This document shows positions 49,421-59,126 of a stretch of DNA of 64,000 nucleotides, one piece after another. A program made the position numbers and the translations under genes. How positions within the stretch are numbered: the stretch's first letter is position 1; the number at the start of each line of letters is the position of its first letter. This stretch comes from Bifidobacterium sp. ESL0800 (GTDB taxonomy: Bacteria > Actinomycetota > Actinomycetes > Actinomycetales > Bifidobacteriaceae). Location: positions 868,001 to 932,000 of the forward strand of contig NZ_CP113913.1 in the NCBI RefSeq assembly GCF_029395355.1, given 5' to 3'. The notes below the pieces were generated by a model. That model was not told the DNA's origin, did not search any database, and was given only the letters and a program-made list of their open reading frames with translations.

Positions 49421-50317
49421 CTACACAATTGTTGAGTCATCGTCACCATCCGGCGGCAACGACTGTTCCTCTCCAGCCGTATCAGGCTGAATCGGCACAT
49501 CGACGGGCGACGACGAGCCCACGGCGTCATCGTCCGAAACCTTGGATGTCTCGGCTTCGGCTGCTGCAGGATTATCGAGTGTTCCGGACGAATCGTCGGA
49601 AGTCTCGTTTTCGTTGTCTGTCGGTTTCGTCGCTTCACCCGGAACGTCGCCGTTCCCGTCGGACGGGTCGGCACCATGGTCAGTGCCGGCGGTCTGAGAT
49701 GAATCCGCATTGTCTTCGTCACCGGATTGAGCGTTACCCGTCTCCGGTTCGGCCTCGGACTCCGTCTCAAAGGGCACACCATCGCCTTGGCCGGAGATGC
49801 CACGGGACTGGAGGAACCCGGGAGCGGTCGGCGAATTGGAGCGACGCTCGGCCGCTTCACGTTCCGCTTTCTCCTTGGCCTGCGCTTCATGCGCCGCCCT
49901 GATGTCGGCAAGGACCGTATCCTTGTCATCGCACAGCGCGCTCAGCAGGCCGTGGATGAAAGCCGGCGAGTCGTCATCGGAAAGGGTTTTCGCCAATCCC
50001 AACGCCTCGTCGATAGCCACACGGCCAGGCACCTCGTCATTGAAGAGAATCTCCCAGGCGGCGATCCGCAGGATGTTCCTGTCGACCACGGCCATGCGTT
50101 TCAGCGGCCATTTGGTGGAGTGGGAGTCGAGCGCGTGATCGATGCCGTCCTGCTCGTCGGCCACGCCTCGCACAATCTCGATCGCGTAATCCGGCAACGG
50201 GGTCTGGGCTCCCGGTTCGGCAATGCGTTCGGCGAGCAGCGACGGGATGTCCTGCCCCTTTTCATCCGCTTCGTAGAGCGTATTGAGCGCCCGCTTGCGA
50301 GCTGTCGAACGTGCCAT
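49421..50317 (-). CDS. nusB: Transcription antitermination factor NusB with long acidic tail
   Basis: A 298-residue protein. Residues 1-140 form the NusB fold (MARSTARKRALNTLYEADEKGQ at the start, RIAAWEILF in the core), which binds boxA RNA with S10 during rRNA transcription. A charged helix (IRAAHEAQAKEKAEREAAER) leads into a tail of about 135 residues made mainly of Asp, Glu, Ser, Thr and Gly. Usual NusB proteins have 130-190 residues. The gene lies between efp and carA in a probable operon, an order frequent in actinobacteria. Confidence 0.95.
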   Translation of the reverse strand: MARSTARKRALNTLYEADEKGQDIPSLLAERIAEPGAQTPLPDYAIEIVRGVADEQDGIDHALDSHSTKWPLKRMAVVDRNILRIAAWEILFNDEVPGRVAIDEALGLAKTLSDDDSPAFIHGLLSALCDDKDTVLADIRAAHEAQAKEKAEREAAERRSNSPTAPGFLQSRGISGQGDGVPFETESEAEPETGNAQSGDEDNADSSQTAGTDHGADPSDGNGDVPGEATKPTDNENETSDDSSGTLDNPAAAEAETSKVSDDDAVGSSSPVDVPIQPDTAGEEQSLPPDGDDDSTIV

Positions 50318-50416
50318 ATAGTCAGTAGCCTCTCAGTAAAAAATATGCGAATTACCGTTTGCGAATACGGCTTTCCGACTTGGCAGGCCATAACGTGCCA
50401 AGCCGGAAAGGGAAAA

Positions 50417-50983
50417 TCAGTTGTTTTCGCGGCCGAGGTAGGAACCGTCGCGGGTGTCCACCTTGACCATTTCGCCTTCGCCCACGAAGAGCGGCACCTG
50501 GATCTCGGCACCGGTCTCGACAGTGGCGGGCTTCGTACCGGCGTTCGAACGGTTGCCCTGCACGCCCGGCTCGGTCTGCGTGACCTTCAAGACGACGGAT
50601 GCGGGCAGCTCGACGCTCAACGGGGTGCCGTCGTGGAAGCTGATGATGCAGTCGGTGCCTTCAAGCAAGTATTTTGCCTGATCGCCAACGAGATCCTTGG
50701 GGATGTTGACCTGATCATAGGTGGTCATATCCATGAAGACGAAGCTGTCGCCCTCTTCATAGGAATACTGCAGCGTACGGTTATCGACGGTTTCGAACTC
50801 CATCTTCATGCCGGCGTTGAAGGTCCTGTCGACTATCTTGCCCGAGAGCACGTTCTTGATGGTGGTACGCACGAAAGCCGGCCCCTTGCCAGGCTTGACG
50901 TGCTGGAATTTCGTGACGGTCCAGAGCTGTCCGTCCAGGTTCAATACCGACCCGTTTTTGATGTCATTGCTAGTTTGTGCCAC
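50417..50983 (-). CDS. efp: Translation elongation factor P
   Basis: A 188-residue three-domain factor that relieves ribosomes stalled at consecutive prolines. The tip loop reads [10 protein letters not shown] with Lys32, the PGKGP type described in actinobacteria, which is reported to work without a modified residue. It begins with GTG (50983), preceded by AAGGTG. The following gene is nusB, 99 bp downstream, probably in the same transcript. Confidence 0.97.
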   Translation of the reverse strand: MAQTSNDIKNGSVLNLDGQLWTVTKFQHVKPGKGPAFVRTTIKNVLSGKIVDRTFNAGMKMEFETVDNRTLQYSYEEGDSFVFMDMTTYDQVNIPKDLVGDQAKYLLEGTDCIISFHDGTPLSVELPASVVLKVTQTEPGVQGNRSNAGTKPATVETGAEIQVPLFVGEGEMVKVDTRDGSYLGRENN

Positions 50984-51124
50984 GTCTCGTCACCTTAGTC
51001 ATTTACTTTTCAAACGATTTGCATTCCATAAAATGCCTCAGCAATTATGCCACGGCGTCTGTACAGTTCGCCAGTCGTCTGTTTCTCTCGGCTTTTGCTT
51101 TACGTACTCATACTATTAAATACA

Positions 51125-51158
51125 GTTGTGCCCCACACCTTTCGATGCGGGGCACAAC
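51125..51158 (-). terminator. Terminator of the str operon after tuf
   Basis: GTTGTGCCCC (51125-51134) and GGGGCACAAC (51149-51158) form a perfect 10-bp stem 33 bp past the tuf stop; on the minus strand TGTATTT follows. Confidence 0.8.
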
Positions 51159-51190
51159 CAGTAAGTAAATCTACAACTTACGTTCTAGAA

Positions 51191-52393
51191 CTACTCGATC
51201 ACCTTGGTGACACGGCCTGAGCCGACGGTGTGGCCGCCTTCACGAACTGCGAAGGTCAGGCCCTCTTCCATCGCGACGGGCTGAATCAGCTCGACGGAGA
51301 AGGTGGCGTGATCGCCAGGCTGAACCATCTCGACGCCTTCCGGCAGCGTGATGACGCCGGTGACGTCGGTGGTGCGGAAGTAGAACTGCGGACGGTAGTT
51401 GGAGAAGAACGGCGAGTGACGGCCGCCCTCATCCTTCGTCAAGACGTAGACTTCGCCCTCGAACTTGTGGTGCGGGGTCACGGTGCCGGGCTTGGCCACG
51501 ACCTGGCCGCGCTCGACGTCGTCACGGTTGATGCCGCGGAGCAGCAGACCGGTGTTGTCGCCAGCCTCGGCCTCGTCCATCTGCTTGTGGAAGGTCTCGA
51601 TGGAGGTGACGGTGGTGGTCTGGGTCGGACGAATGCCGACGATCTCTGCCGGGGCGTTGACCGGGATGCGGCCACGCTCGACACGGCCGGTCACCACGGT
51701 GCCACGGCCGGAGATGGTGAAGACGTCCTCGATAGGCATCAGGAACGGCTTGTCGAGATCGTGGACAGGAGTCGGGATGTAATCGTCGACTGCGTCCATG
51801 AGGTCCTTGACCGTCTGAACCCACTTGTCGTGATCCGGAGCGTCATCGTGCAGAGCACCATAGGCGGAGGTGCGGATGACCGGACAGTCACGATCGAAGC
51901 CGTTTTCTTCGAGGAGGTCGCGGACCTCTTCTTCGACGAGCTCGATGAGCTCTTCGTCGTCAACCATATCGCACTTGTTGAGCGCGACGAGAATCTTCGG
52001 CACGCCTACCTGACGAGCGAGCAGAACGTGCTCGCGGGTCTGAGCCATCGGGCCATCAGTGGCGGCGACGACGAGGATCGCGCCATCCATCTGAGCGGCG
52101 CCGGTGATCATGTTCTTCACGAAATCGGCGTGGCCGGGGCAATCCACGTGAGCATAGTGGCGCTTGGCCGTCTGATACTCGATGTGGGCGATGTTGATGG
52201 TGATACCACGCTGCTTCTCTTCAGGAGCCGCGTCGATCTGATCGAAGTCATACTCCGGGTTGAGATCGGGGTACTCTTCGTGCAGCACCTTCGAGATGGC
52301 CGCGGTCAGGGTCGTCTTACCGTGATCAACGTGGCCAATGGTGCCAATGTTAACGTGCGGCTTGGTCCGCTCGTACTTTTCCTTTTCTGCCAT
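51191..52393 (-). CDS. tuf: Elongation factor Tu
   Basis: A 400-residue GTPase that brings aminoacyl-tRNA to the ribosome. G-box motifs GHVDHGKTT (G1), DCPGHADFV (G3) and NKCDMVDD (G4) are intact, followed by the two beta-barrel domains. The ATG at 52393 follows AGGAGGACA. It closes the str operon downstream of fusA; the 167-bp fusA-tuf gap holds a strong hairpin (52500-52533). Confidence 0.99.
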   Translation of the reverse strand: MAEKEKYERTKPHVNIGTIGHVDHGKTTLTAAISKVLHEEYPDLNPEYDFDQIDAAPEEKQRGITINIAHIEYQTAKRHYAHVDCPGHADFVKNMITGAAQMDGAILVVAATDGPMAQTREHVLLARQVGVPKILVALNKCDMVDDEELIELVEEEVRDLLEENGFDRDCPVIRTSAYGALHDDAPDHDKWVQTVKDLMDAVDDYIPTPVHDLDKPFLMPIEDVFTISGRGTVVTGRVERGRIPVNAPAEIVGIRPTQTTTVTSIETFHKQMDEAEAGDNTGLLLRGINRDDVERGQVVAKPGTVTPHHKFEGEVYVLTKDEGGRHSPFFSNYRPQFYFRTTDVTGVITLPEGVEMVQPGDHATFSVELIQPVAMEEGLTFAVREGGHTVGSGRVTKVIE

Positions 52394-52499
52394 TACTTGT
52401 CCTCCTGGACGTTTCGTAGTTAATCCCGAGCTTTTCGGCATCGAGATACTCGCTACAGTTTACTGGGTTTCTGGGTTACCTGCCACAAAGTGCCCGAAC

Positions 52500-52533
52500 C
52501 CAGTCAGCGCTAGAAAATTTTAGCGCCGACTGG
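52500..52533. other. Hairpin between fusA and tuf
   Basis: CCAGTCAGCGCTA (52500-52512) and TAGCGCCGACTGG (52521-52533) form a 13-bp stem with one mismatch. It lies 27 bp past the fusA stop and has no T run, so partial termination or an RNA processing site are both possible. Confidence 0.6.
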
Positions 52534-52560
52534 AGACAGACACGCCTTGGGCGAAGTATT

Positions 52561-54690
52561 TTATTCGCCGCGCTGGGCCTTGATGATCTCCTCGGAGACC
52601 GCCTTCGGCACCTCTGCATACGAATCCATCTGCATGGTGAACATCGCACGGCCCTGCGTCTTGGAACGCAAATCGCCGATGTAGCCGAACATCTCACTTA
52701 AGGGGACCTTCGCCTCGATGACCTTGACGCCGGTGGCGTCCTTCATCTCCTGGATGTTGCCACGACGGGAGTTGATGTCGCCCATCACGTCGCCCATGTA
52801 CTCCTCAGGCGTACGCACCTCGACGGCCATGATCGGCTCGAGGATGACGGGCTTGGCCTTCGGGGCCGCGGTCTTGAACGCCATGGAACCGGCGATCTTG
52901 AACGCGAGCTCGGAGGAATCGACATCGTGAATCTGGCCGTCGGTGACGGTCGCCTTGACGCCGACCACCGGGAACCCGGCGAGCACACCGGACTCCATGG
53001 CTTCCTGCACACCAGCATCGATCGAAGGAATGAATTCCTTGGTGATGTGGCCGCCGGTGACCTCGTTGACGAACTCGTAGTCCTTGCCCTCGGCGGGGTC
53101 GATCGGCTCGAAGTTCATCAAGACCTTTGCGAACTGGCCGGAACCACCCGTCTGCTTCTTGTGGGTGTATTCCTGGTTCATGACGGCCTTGCGGATGGTC
53201 TCGCGGTAGGCGACCTGCGGGTTGCCCACGTTGCACTCCACCTTGAACTCGCGACGCATACGGTCGACGATGATGTCAAGCTGGAGTTCGCCCATGCCGG
53301 AAATCAGCGTCTGGCCGCTTTCCTCATCGGTCTTGACCTGGAAGGTCGGATCCTCGTCGGCGAGCTTCGCCAGCGCGATCGACATCTTCTCCTGGTCGGC
53401 CTTGGTCTTCGGCTCCACGGCGACCTCGATCACCGGGTCCGGGAAGGTCATGGACTCGAGGGAAATAGGAGCGTTGTCGGCGCACAGCGTGTCGCCGGTG
53501 GAGACGTTCTTGAGACCTACGAGCGTGTAGATGTTGCCGGCTTCTGCGGCGTCGACGGGGTTCTCCTTGTCGGCGTGCATCTGGAAGATCTTGCCGACGC
53601 GTTCCTTCTTGTCTTTCGTGGAATCGAGCACGGTGTCGCCGGGCTTGATGGAGCCGGAGTAGACGCGCACGAACACGAGCTTGCCATAGAAGGGGTGGGT
53701 CGAGATCTTGAAGACCAGCGCGGCGAACGGATCGTCCATCGTGGGCTTGCGGTCGATCTCCTGGGACTCGTCACCGGGCTTGAAGCCGACGATGGCAGGG
53801 ACGTCCTCAGGGCTCGGCAGGTAGTCGACCACTGCGTCGAGCAGCGGCTGAATGCCCTTGTCCTTGAAGGCGGAACCACAGAGGACCGGGTAGGCCTTGC
53901 GCTCGATGGTAAGCTTGCGGATGCCTGCACGGATCTCCTCGTCGCTCATCTCGCCGGACTCGAGGTACTTCTCCATCAGGTCGTCATCGGACTCGGCCAC
54001 CTGGTCGAGAAGTTCCGAACGATACTGCTCGGCCTTGTCCTTGAGGTCATCGGGGATGTCGACGGTGTCGTAGTGGGCACCCAGATCGGTGGTGACGTCC
54101 TTCCAGACGTACGCCTTCATACGGATCAGGTCGACCATGCCGACAAAGTCGTTCTCGGCGCCGATCGGCAGCTGGACGACCAGCGGGGTGGCTCCGAGCT
54201 TCTTCTTGATGGTGTCGACGGAGTAGTAGAAATCGGCTCCGAGCTTATCCATCTTGTTGATGAAGCAGATGCGCGGCACGCCGTACTTGTCGGCCTGACG
54301 CCACACGGTCTCGCTCTGGGGCTCTACGCCTTCCTTGCCATCGAAGACGGCGACGGCGCCATCGAGCACGCGAAGCGAACGCTCCACCTCGGCCGTGAAG
54401 TCCACGTGGCCGGGGGTGTCGATGATGTTGATCTGGAACTTCTTGTCGGCGTCATGGGTCTGACGGTTCCAGAAGCAGGTGGTCGCAGCAGACTGAATGG
54501 TGATGCCGCGTTCCTTTTCCTGGGCCATGAAGTCCATGGTCGAGGCGCCTTCGTGCGTCTCGCCGATCTTGTAGTTCTTACCGGTGTAATACAGAATACG
54601 TTCTGTACATGTTGTCTTACCGGCATCGATGTGAGCCATGATGCCGATGTTGCGGACCTCATTGAGGTCGCTGAGCACATCAAGTGCCAT
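52561..54690 (-). CDS. fusA: Elongation factor G
   Basis: A 709-residue translocation GTPase. G motifs [10 protein letters not shown] (G1), DTPGHVDFT (G3) and NKMDKLGAD (G4) are present, and domain IV has the segment [14 protein letters not shown]. The ATG begins [17 protein letters not shown]. It lies 30 bp downstream of rpsG in the str operon and shows no unusual features. Confidence 0.99.
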   Translation of the reverse strand: MALDVLSDLNEVRNIGIMAHIDAGKTTCTERILYYTGKNYKIGETHEGASTMDFMAQEKERGITIQSAATTCFWNRQTHDADKKFQINIIDTPGHVDFTAEVERSLRVLDGAVAVFDGKEGVEPQSETVWRQADKYGVPRICFINKMDKLGADFYYSVDTIKKKLGATPLVVQLPIGAENDFVGMVDLIRMKAYVWKDVTTDLGAHYDTVDIPDDLKDKAEQYRSELLDQVAESDDDLMEKYLESGEMSDEEIRAGIRKLTIERKAYPVLCGSAFKDKGIQPLLDAVVDYLPSPEDVPAIVGFKPGDESQEIDRKPTMDDPFAALVFKISTHPFYGKLVFVRVYSGSIKPGDTVLDSTKDKKERVGKIFQMHADKENPVDAAEAGNIYTLVGLKNVSTGDTLCADNAPISLESMTFPDPVIEVAVEPKTKADQEKMSIALAKLADEDPTFQVKTDEESGQTLISGMGELQLDIIVDRMRREFKVECNVGNPQVAYRETIRKAVMNQEYTHKKQTGGSGQFAKVLMNFEPIDPAEGKDYEFVNEVTGGHITKEFIPSIDAGVQEAMESGVLAGFPVVGVKATVTDGQIHDVDSSELAFKIAGSMAFKTAAPKAKPVILEPIMAVEVRTPEEYMGDVMGDINSRRGNIQEMKDATGVKVIEAKVPLSEMFGYIGDLRSKTQGRAMFTMQMDSYAEVPKAVSEEIIKAQRGE

Positions 54691-54720
54691 AGATTTTCCT
54701 TACCTAACTCGTCTCTTCGA

Positions 54721-55191
54721 TTACCAGCGATAGTGGGCGAAGGCCTTGTTGGCCTCGGCCATCTTGTGCGTATCCTCGCGGCGCTTCACGGAAGCACCGA
54801 GACCGTTGGAGGCGTCGAGAATCTCGTTGGCGAGGCGCTCGGCCATGGTCTTCTCGCGGCGCTTGCGGGAGAAATCGGTCAGCCAGCGAAGCGAAAGGGC
54901 GTTCGCGCGGTTGGGCTTGACCTCGACCGGGACCTGATAGGTCGCGCCGCCGACACGGCGGGAACGAACCTCGAGGGACGGACGGATGTTGTCGAGCGCG
55001 CGCTTCAGCACGGCGACGGGTTCCTGTTCGGTCTTCTCCTTGACCATGTCAAGTGCGGAGTAGACGATGTCTTCGGCGATCGACTTCTTGCCGTCGAGCA
55101 GGATCTTGTTGATGAGCTGAGCGACCACGGTGGAGCCGTAGATCGGATCAGGGAGCAGCTGATGCTTCTTGGATGGTCCTTTACGTGACAT
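54721..55191 (-). CDS. rpsG: 30S ribosomal protein S7
   Basis: A 156-residue primary rRNA-binding protein of the small-subunit head. Conserved features include [20 protein letters not shown] at the start and the segment [16 protein letters not shown]. Length is standard. It starts 5 bp after the rpsL stop, consistent with coupled translation. Confidence 0.99.
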   Translation of the reverse strand: MSRKGPSKKHQLLPDPIYGSTVVAQLINKILLDGKKSIAEDIVYSALDMVKEKTEQEPVAVLKRALDNIRPSLEVRSRRVGGATYQVPVEVKPNRANALSLRWLTDFSRKRREKTMAERLANEILDASNGLGASVKRREDTHKMAEANKAFAHYRW

Positions 55192-55196
55192 ATCTC

Positions 55197-55568
55197 TTAC
55201 TTCGCCTTCTTTGCGCCGTACAGGGAACGTCCCTGCTTGCGGTCCTTGACACCCTGGGTATCGAGCGCGCCGCGCACGATGTGGTAACGCACACCAGGAA
55301 GATCCTTCACACGGCCACCGCGGACGAGCACGATGGAGTGCTCCTGCAGATTGTGGCCCTCGCCCGGAATGTAGGCGGTAACTTCGATGCCGGAGCTCAG
55401 GCGCACACGGGCGACCTTACGCAACGCGGAATTCGGCTTCTTCGGTGTAGTGGTATACACACGGGTGCACACGCCGCGACGCAGCGGGCTGCCCTTCAAG
55501 GCCAAAGTCTTGGATTTCTTTGACTTTGCCTTACGTCCTTTACGGACAAGTTGTTCTATAGTAGGCAA
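55197..55568 (-). CDS. rpsL: 30S ribosomal protein S12
   Basis: A 123-residue decoding-centre protein. The functional loops [18 protein letters not shown] (Lys43-type streptomycin site) and [13 protein letters not shown] are intact and carry the wild-type Lys residues. The start codon is TTG at 55568, giving [11 protein letters not shown]; no ATG or GTG nearby would keep the conserved N-terminus. A GGAG site lies 8 bp upstream. It is the first gene of the str operon. Confidence 0.97.
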   Translation of the reverse strand: MPTIEQLVRKGRKAKSKKSKTLALKGSPLRRGVCTRVYTTTPKKPNSALRKVARVRLSSGIEVTAYIPGEGHNLQEHSIVLVRGGRVKDLPGVRYHIVRGALDTQGVKDRKQGRSLYGAKKAK

Positions 55569-55944
55569 CTTCAGTTCTCCGATTCGTTAATCATTGTTTC
55601 TTGCGGAGCCGCCTCGCTGCAGCCCCAACCGACGAATCGAATGAGACAGCCACAGTCCACCGGCCCGATGGCCCTTCGCTCTCCTGCCGCCGCATTGCTG
55701 CGCGCATTCCAACAAGTTCCGGGATATCCCAATGCCCACGCCTGTTACATAAGGCATGCCATTGGCACACACAGAGAGTAACTATAACACACTACTTCCG
55801 ACATTCATAGACAACGGGCACGCCGCATTCCCAAGATGCCGGCGGCAGACAACAGTTTCGCCAAACGCCGACCTTGCGATACCATGAATATCCAAGTACC
55901 GGGTCGACAAGCCCGATGCCCCGTCTTCTACGAAAGGAACAGGT
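55569..55944. other. Divergent intergenic region upstream of rpsL
   Basis: No gene is supported. The minus strand carries TATAGT at 55781-55786 that could be a -10 box for the str operon, implying a leader of about 200 bases, but no clear -35 box is at the right distance. The plus-strand end holds GAAAGGAAC before the acidic protein's ATG. Confidence 0.35.
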
Positions 55945-56226
55945 ATGGCCACAGTGCTGGTTCATGTCATTCATACTTCCTGCGAGACATGGTCGGTCGA
56001 CGTCGATGACGAACAACTCGCCATCGCCCAGGAGCAGGGCGAGGAAGGCCAATGCCTGTTGGAGCAGGACAATAGAGAGGTCGTCGATGTCGATGACGAA
56101 AATTTCGAAATCGATTACGTCGACACCATCAATTGGGATAAGTCGTATACCGACATCAACGACGATATCGACAACGAGGACCCCGCCGACGACGAGGATA
56201 TCGACGAAAACGGAGACAAAGGATGA
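55945..56226 (+). CDS. Small acidic protein coupled to the aldehyde dehydrogenase
   Basis: A 93-residue protein. The first 25 residues (MATVLVHVIHTSCETWSVDVDDEQ) could form a beta hairpin, and the C-terminal half is very rich in Asp and Glu (DINDDIDNEDPADDEDID). No family is recognised. A GAAAGGAAC ribosome site precedes the ATG. Its TGA overlaps the dehydrogenase ATG by 4 bp, so the two are coupled, which makes a spurious frame unlikely. It may be a chaperone-like or regulatory partner; that is inference. Confidence 0.72.
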   Translation: MATVLVHVIHTSCETWSVDVDDEQLAIAQEQGEEGQCLLEQDNREVVDVDDENFEIDYVDTINWDKSYTDINDDIDNEDPADDEDIDENGDKG

Positions 56227-57596
56227 CAGACACTTGCGAGCAGACCGTCATAGGATTGCACCGCTCGTTTGACGCGGGGATAACGCGTCCCCTCGCTTGG
56301 CGTCGGGAACAACTCGAGCGCATGAAACGCATGATGACAGCGCATAGGAAGGACATCGAACTGGCGGTGTACCTCGATCTGGGCAAGCCCGCAGCCGAGA
56401 CCGCACTGATGGAAATCAAACTGGTGCTTGACGAAATAAGGTTTGTCGAGCCTCGTATCGAACGCTGGAGCAGACGTCACCACGTGGCCATGCCGTGGCT
56501 CATGCAGCCGGCGAGAAGCTGGACGATAGCCGAACCCAAAGGCGTGGTCCTGGTGATTTCGCCATGGAACTACCCGCTGATGCTGAGCCTGGAGCCGATG
56601 GTCGACGCCATCGCGGCCGGCAACTGCGTATGTCTCAAACCATCCGAACTGTCCCCCAATACTAGCGCATTGCTTGGGCGGCTGATCGGCGAATACCTTG
56701 ACCCGCGGGCCTTTGCGGTCGTTCAAGGAGCGGTGCCTGAAACGACCGAATTGCTCAAGCAATCGTTCGACCATATTTTCTATACCGGAGGCGGCAGGGT
56801 CGGTTCGATCGTCATGGAGGCCGCGGCCAAGCACCTTACGCCGGTGACGCTGGAGTTGGGCGGAAAATCCCCCGTATTCGTGGATGCAAACGCCGATCTT
56901 GACGTCGCGGCCGGGCGCATTGCCTGGGGACGTTTCACCAACGCCGGGCAGACCTGCGTGGCACCGGATTACGTTTTGACCACGCCGGAACTTGTCGAGC
57001 CATTGGCGCGAAAAATCGAGGAGTTCACCAGAAAATTCTTCGGCGACGACCCTGCCCAATCCCAATGTTTCGGACGTATCGTCAATACCAAACAATTCGA
57101 CAGGCTCGCCAAACTGCTGCCGGCCGATGGCAAGACATTCAGCGGCGGCGAGACCGATCGTGAACACTTGTACATCGCACCGACCGTACTCACCGACGTT
57201 CGGCCGGACGACCCGGTGATGCAAGAGGAGATCTTCGGTCCGATTCTGCCGATTCTTCCTGTACAAGACACCCAGGAAGCCGTGGCCTTCATCAACAGGC
57301 GTCCGAAACCGCTTGCCTTGTATGTATTTTCCCGCTCCAAGACCACCCGTCTGCTCTTCGAACGCCATACCAGTTCCGGGGCGCTCGGCTTCAACCTCCC
57401 GCTTGGCCACCTGCTCTCCAGCCGCCTGCCGTTCGGCGGTGTCGGCGCCTCCGGTATGGGTTCATACCACGGCAAAGCCGGCTTCCTGGAATTCAGCCAC
57501 GTCAGGACCGTGACCAGCAAACCCACGTTCCCCGATACGCTGCGTCTCGCCTATCCTCCATATGGAGCCATAAGCCGTAGGCTGACCCGGCTGTGA
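56223..57596 (+). CDS. Aldehyde dehydrogenase (class 3 type)
   Basis: A 457-residue NAD(P)-dependent enzyme that oxidises aldehydes to acids. The catalytic Glu is in LELGGKSP (near 218) and the Cys in FTNAGQTCVAPDY (near 249); the cofactor site shows SPWNYPL and YTGGGRVG. The length of about 455 and the absence of an N-terminal extension fit class 3 enzymes that act on fatty or aromatic aldehydes. A hydrophobic tail for membrane binding is not evident. Genes around it give no clear pathway. Confidence 0.95.
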   Translation: MTDTCEQTVIGLHRSFDAGITRPLAWRREQLERMKRMMTAHRKDIELAVYLDLGKPAAETALMEIKLVLDEIRFVEPRIERWSRRHHVAMPWLMQPARSWTIAEPKGVVLVISPWNYPLMLSLEPMVDAIAAGNCVCLKPSELSPNTSALLGRLIGEYLDPRAFAVVQGAVPETTELLKQSFDHIFYTGGGRVGSIVMEAAAKHLTPVTLELGGKSPVFVDANADLDVAAGRIAWGRFTNAGQTCVAPDYVLTTPELVEPLARKIEEFTRKFFGDDPAQSQCFGRIVNTKQFDRLAKLLPADGKTFSGGETDREHLYIAPTVLTDVRPDDPVMQEEIFGPILPILPVQDTQEAVAFINRRPKPLALYVFSRSKTTRLLFERHTSSGALGFNLPLGHLLSSRLPFGGVGASGMGSYHGKAGFLEFSHVRTVTSKPTFPDTLRLAYPPYGAISRRLTRL

Positions 57597-57726
57597 ACGG
57601 GTAAACGCACCGACCCGACCTCTTACACCTGCAGCCAGAATTCCCAAGCCGCACGTCGTCGGCACAGTACGGGTTGCGTGTGCAATCGTTACTGATCGTT
57701 GCTGGAACGGATGAAGCCCCGAAACT

Positions 57727-57759
57727 GAAAATCCCCGGAACCTTGCAATTCCGGGGATT
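57727..57759 (-). terminator. Terminator after tRNA-His
   Basis: AATCCCCGGAA (57730-57740) and TTCCGGGGATT (57749-57759) form a perfect 11-bp stem that on the minus strand runs into TTTT, directly after the tRNA gene. Confidence 0.92.
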
Positions 57760-57761
57760 GA

Positions 57762-57838
57762 TGGGGTGGCCAACGCGGTTCGAACGCGCGACCTTCTGAA
57801 CCACAATCAGATGCTCTACCTGCTGAGCTATGGCCACC
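57762..57838 (-). tRNA. tRNA-His (anticodon GTG)
   Basis: The minus strand folds into a complete cloverleaf. The acceptor GTGGCCA (57831-57837) pairs with TGGCCAC, the T arm contains GTTCGAACC, and the anticodon loop TTGTGGT gives GTG. Histidine identity is supported by the extra G at position -1 (base 57838) facing the discriminator C (57765). CCA is encoded at 57762-57764. Confidence 0.97.
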
Positions 57839-57898
57839 ATCGAAGTGTGAAGCCGACCGGTTCAACGAACCGAATCAACATCCGCACAACAGATAAGA

Positions 57899-57928
57899 AC
57901 TATACATGATTCTCAAGACCTTGCGCAA
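57899..57928 (-). promoter_or_regulatory. Possible tRNA-His promoter
   Basis: On the minus strand TTGCGC (57923-57928) and TATAGT (57899-57904) are 18 bp apart, about 60 bp ahead of the tRNA. Confidence 0.4.
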
Positions 57929-57985
57929 CCGGCGCGTCGCGAAATCCCGTCAGTCCTCGTCAACCCTTCAGTTCTGCAGGTCTCG

Positions 57986-59014
57986 TCACCAACCAATATC
58001 CACATTCGGGGCCTTCTCCCCTGCCCTCACGGCGAACGGGAGCGTATTGCGCTTCGAGGGGATCGGGCAGGTGCAGTAGGCGGAGAACGCGCAGGGATAG
58101 TTGTAGGCATAGTTGAAATCGAGCACGTCCAGCTCGTCAAGGCTTAGCTCGTCAAGCCGCAGCACACGGCCGATTCCGTAGGTTTCTTTGCCGTTGGTCG
58201 AATCTTTGAAGAAGATGCTCGCATGGCCGAAAACGTTCGAGACGACCAACGAGTAGTCCTCACTTTCGTATTGGAATTCAACGAAACCGAGCAGCGGATA
58301 TGACTGCAGCACCGTTTTCACCACTGAATCGTGGATGTCGAACTCGTCGGGTTCGGCCCGGCGGAAAACGGCCGGAATTCGCCATTTCAGGTCGAGAGGA
58401 AACGTGTCGATGTCACCGAAATTCTGTCGGGCCAAAGTATGCGGGTCTTTGACACGAATCCAGAAACGGTGCGTGGATTGGTCGACCAGATCGGTCTGGG
58501 AATTGACTTCGATGCGCTTGTCGCCGTAGTTGAGATACGCGAGCGCCTGTTCGCCGAATGCGCTCGGGGCAAACGAAATCGGGGCTTCGAGCACCGTTCG
58601 CCCATTGGTTACCGCACGAGGTCCACCCTCGTCTTTGTCATCGACAGCCTGCGACCGTGCTTCCTTGGACTGCGGATAATAGGTCAGCACATCATTTTCG
58701 GCACGCCATGCGCCCGGGATGCCGTCAATCGTCTTCGTCGAACCGTTGGCGACCCATGTGATGGATGCAGGCGCAAGATAGCCGTGCGGCGCTTTGAGCT
58801 CCTCCAGCCGCTGCTCGTGCCACATCTCCCACTGCTGGACATAAGGCTCGGCTGCGAGCGCCGGGAGCGTGGAAACGCCCTTGGGAAGCGTGTCTTGCGC
58901 AGACGAGAGACCGAAACCCTGTTTCGAGTTGGCAAACAGTCGGTTTATCGAACCTGAGACGCTCGCTTTTCCCGTTGCTTGGTCATTCGTGTCGGTTTTA
59001 TTCGATTCACTCAT
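57986..59014 (-). CDS. DUF1684 domain protein
   Basis: A 342-residue protein of the DUF1684 family, recognised by the C-terminal block DFNYAYNYPCAFSAYCTCPIPSKRNTLPF and the preceding FKDSTNGKETYGIGR. In this family the Asn, Tyr and Cys residues of that block are conserved; function is unknown. The N-terminal 55 residues are polar. It ends the metNIQ side of the region on the same strand with a 112-bp gap and could be part of that transcript, but no link to methionine is known. Confidence 0.9.
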   Translation of the reverse strand: MSESNKTDTNDQATGKASVSGSINRLFANSKQGFGLSSAQDTLPKGVSTLPALAAEPYVQQWEMWHEQRLEELKAPHGYLAPASITWVANGSTKTIDGIPGAWRAENDVLTYYPQSKEARSQAVDDKDEGGPRAVTNGRTVLEAPISFAPSAFGEQALAYLNYGDKRIEVNSQTDLVDQSTHRFWIRVKDPHTLARQNFGDIDTFPLDLKWRIPAVFRRAEPDEFDIHDSVVKTVLQSYPLLGFVEFQYESEDYSLVVSNVFGHASIFFKDSTNGKETYGIGRVLRLDELSLDELDVLDFNYAYNYPCAFSAYCTCPIPSKRNTLPFAVRAGEKAPNVDIGW

Positions 59015-59126
59015 TTCATTATCTCCATTGCAGATTTTATGTTGGGTTGGTTTATCGACCGTTCAGGCGACTCGCCCTCAGAAGCTTCGCCGCCGACGAC
59101 GAATCCTCCGGGGAATCCGTGTAGCC

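Noticed and set aside
52927..55188. Long open frame antisense to fusA and rpsG
   Set aside because: It spans two essential genes and their junction on the other strand, with no similarity of its own.
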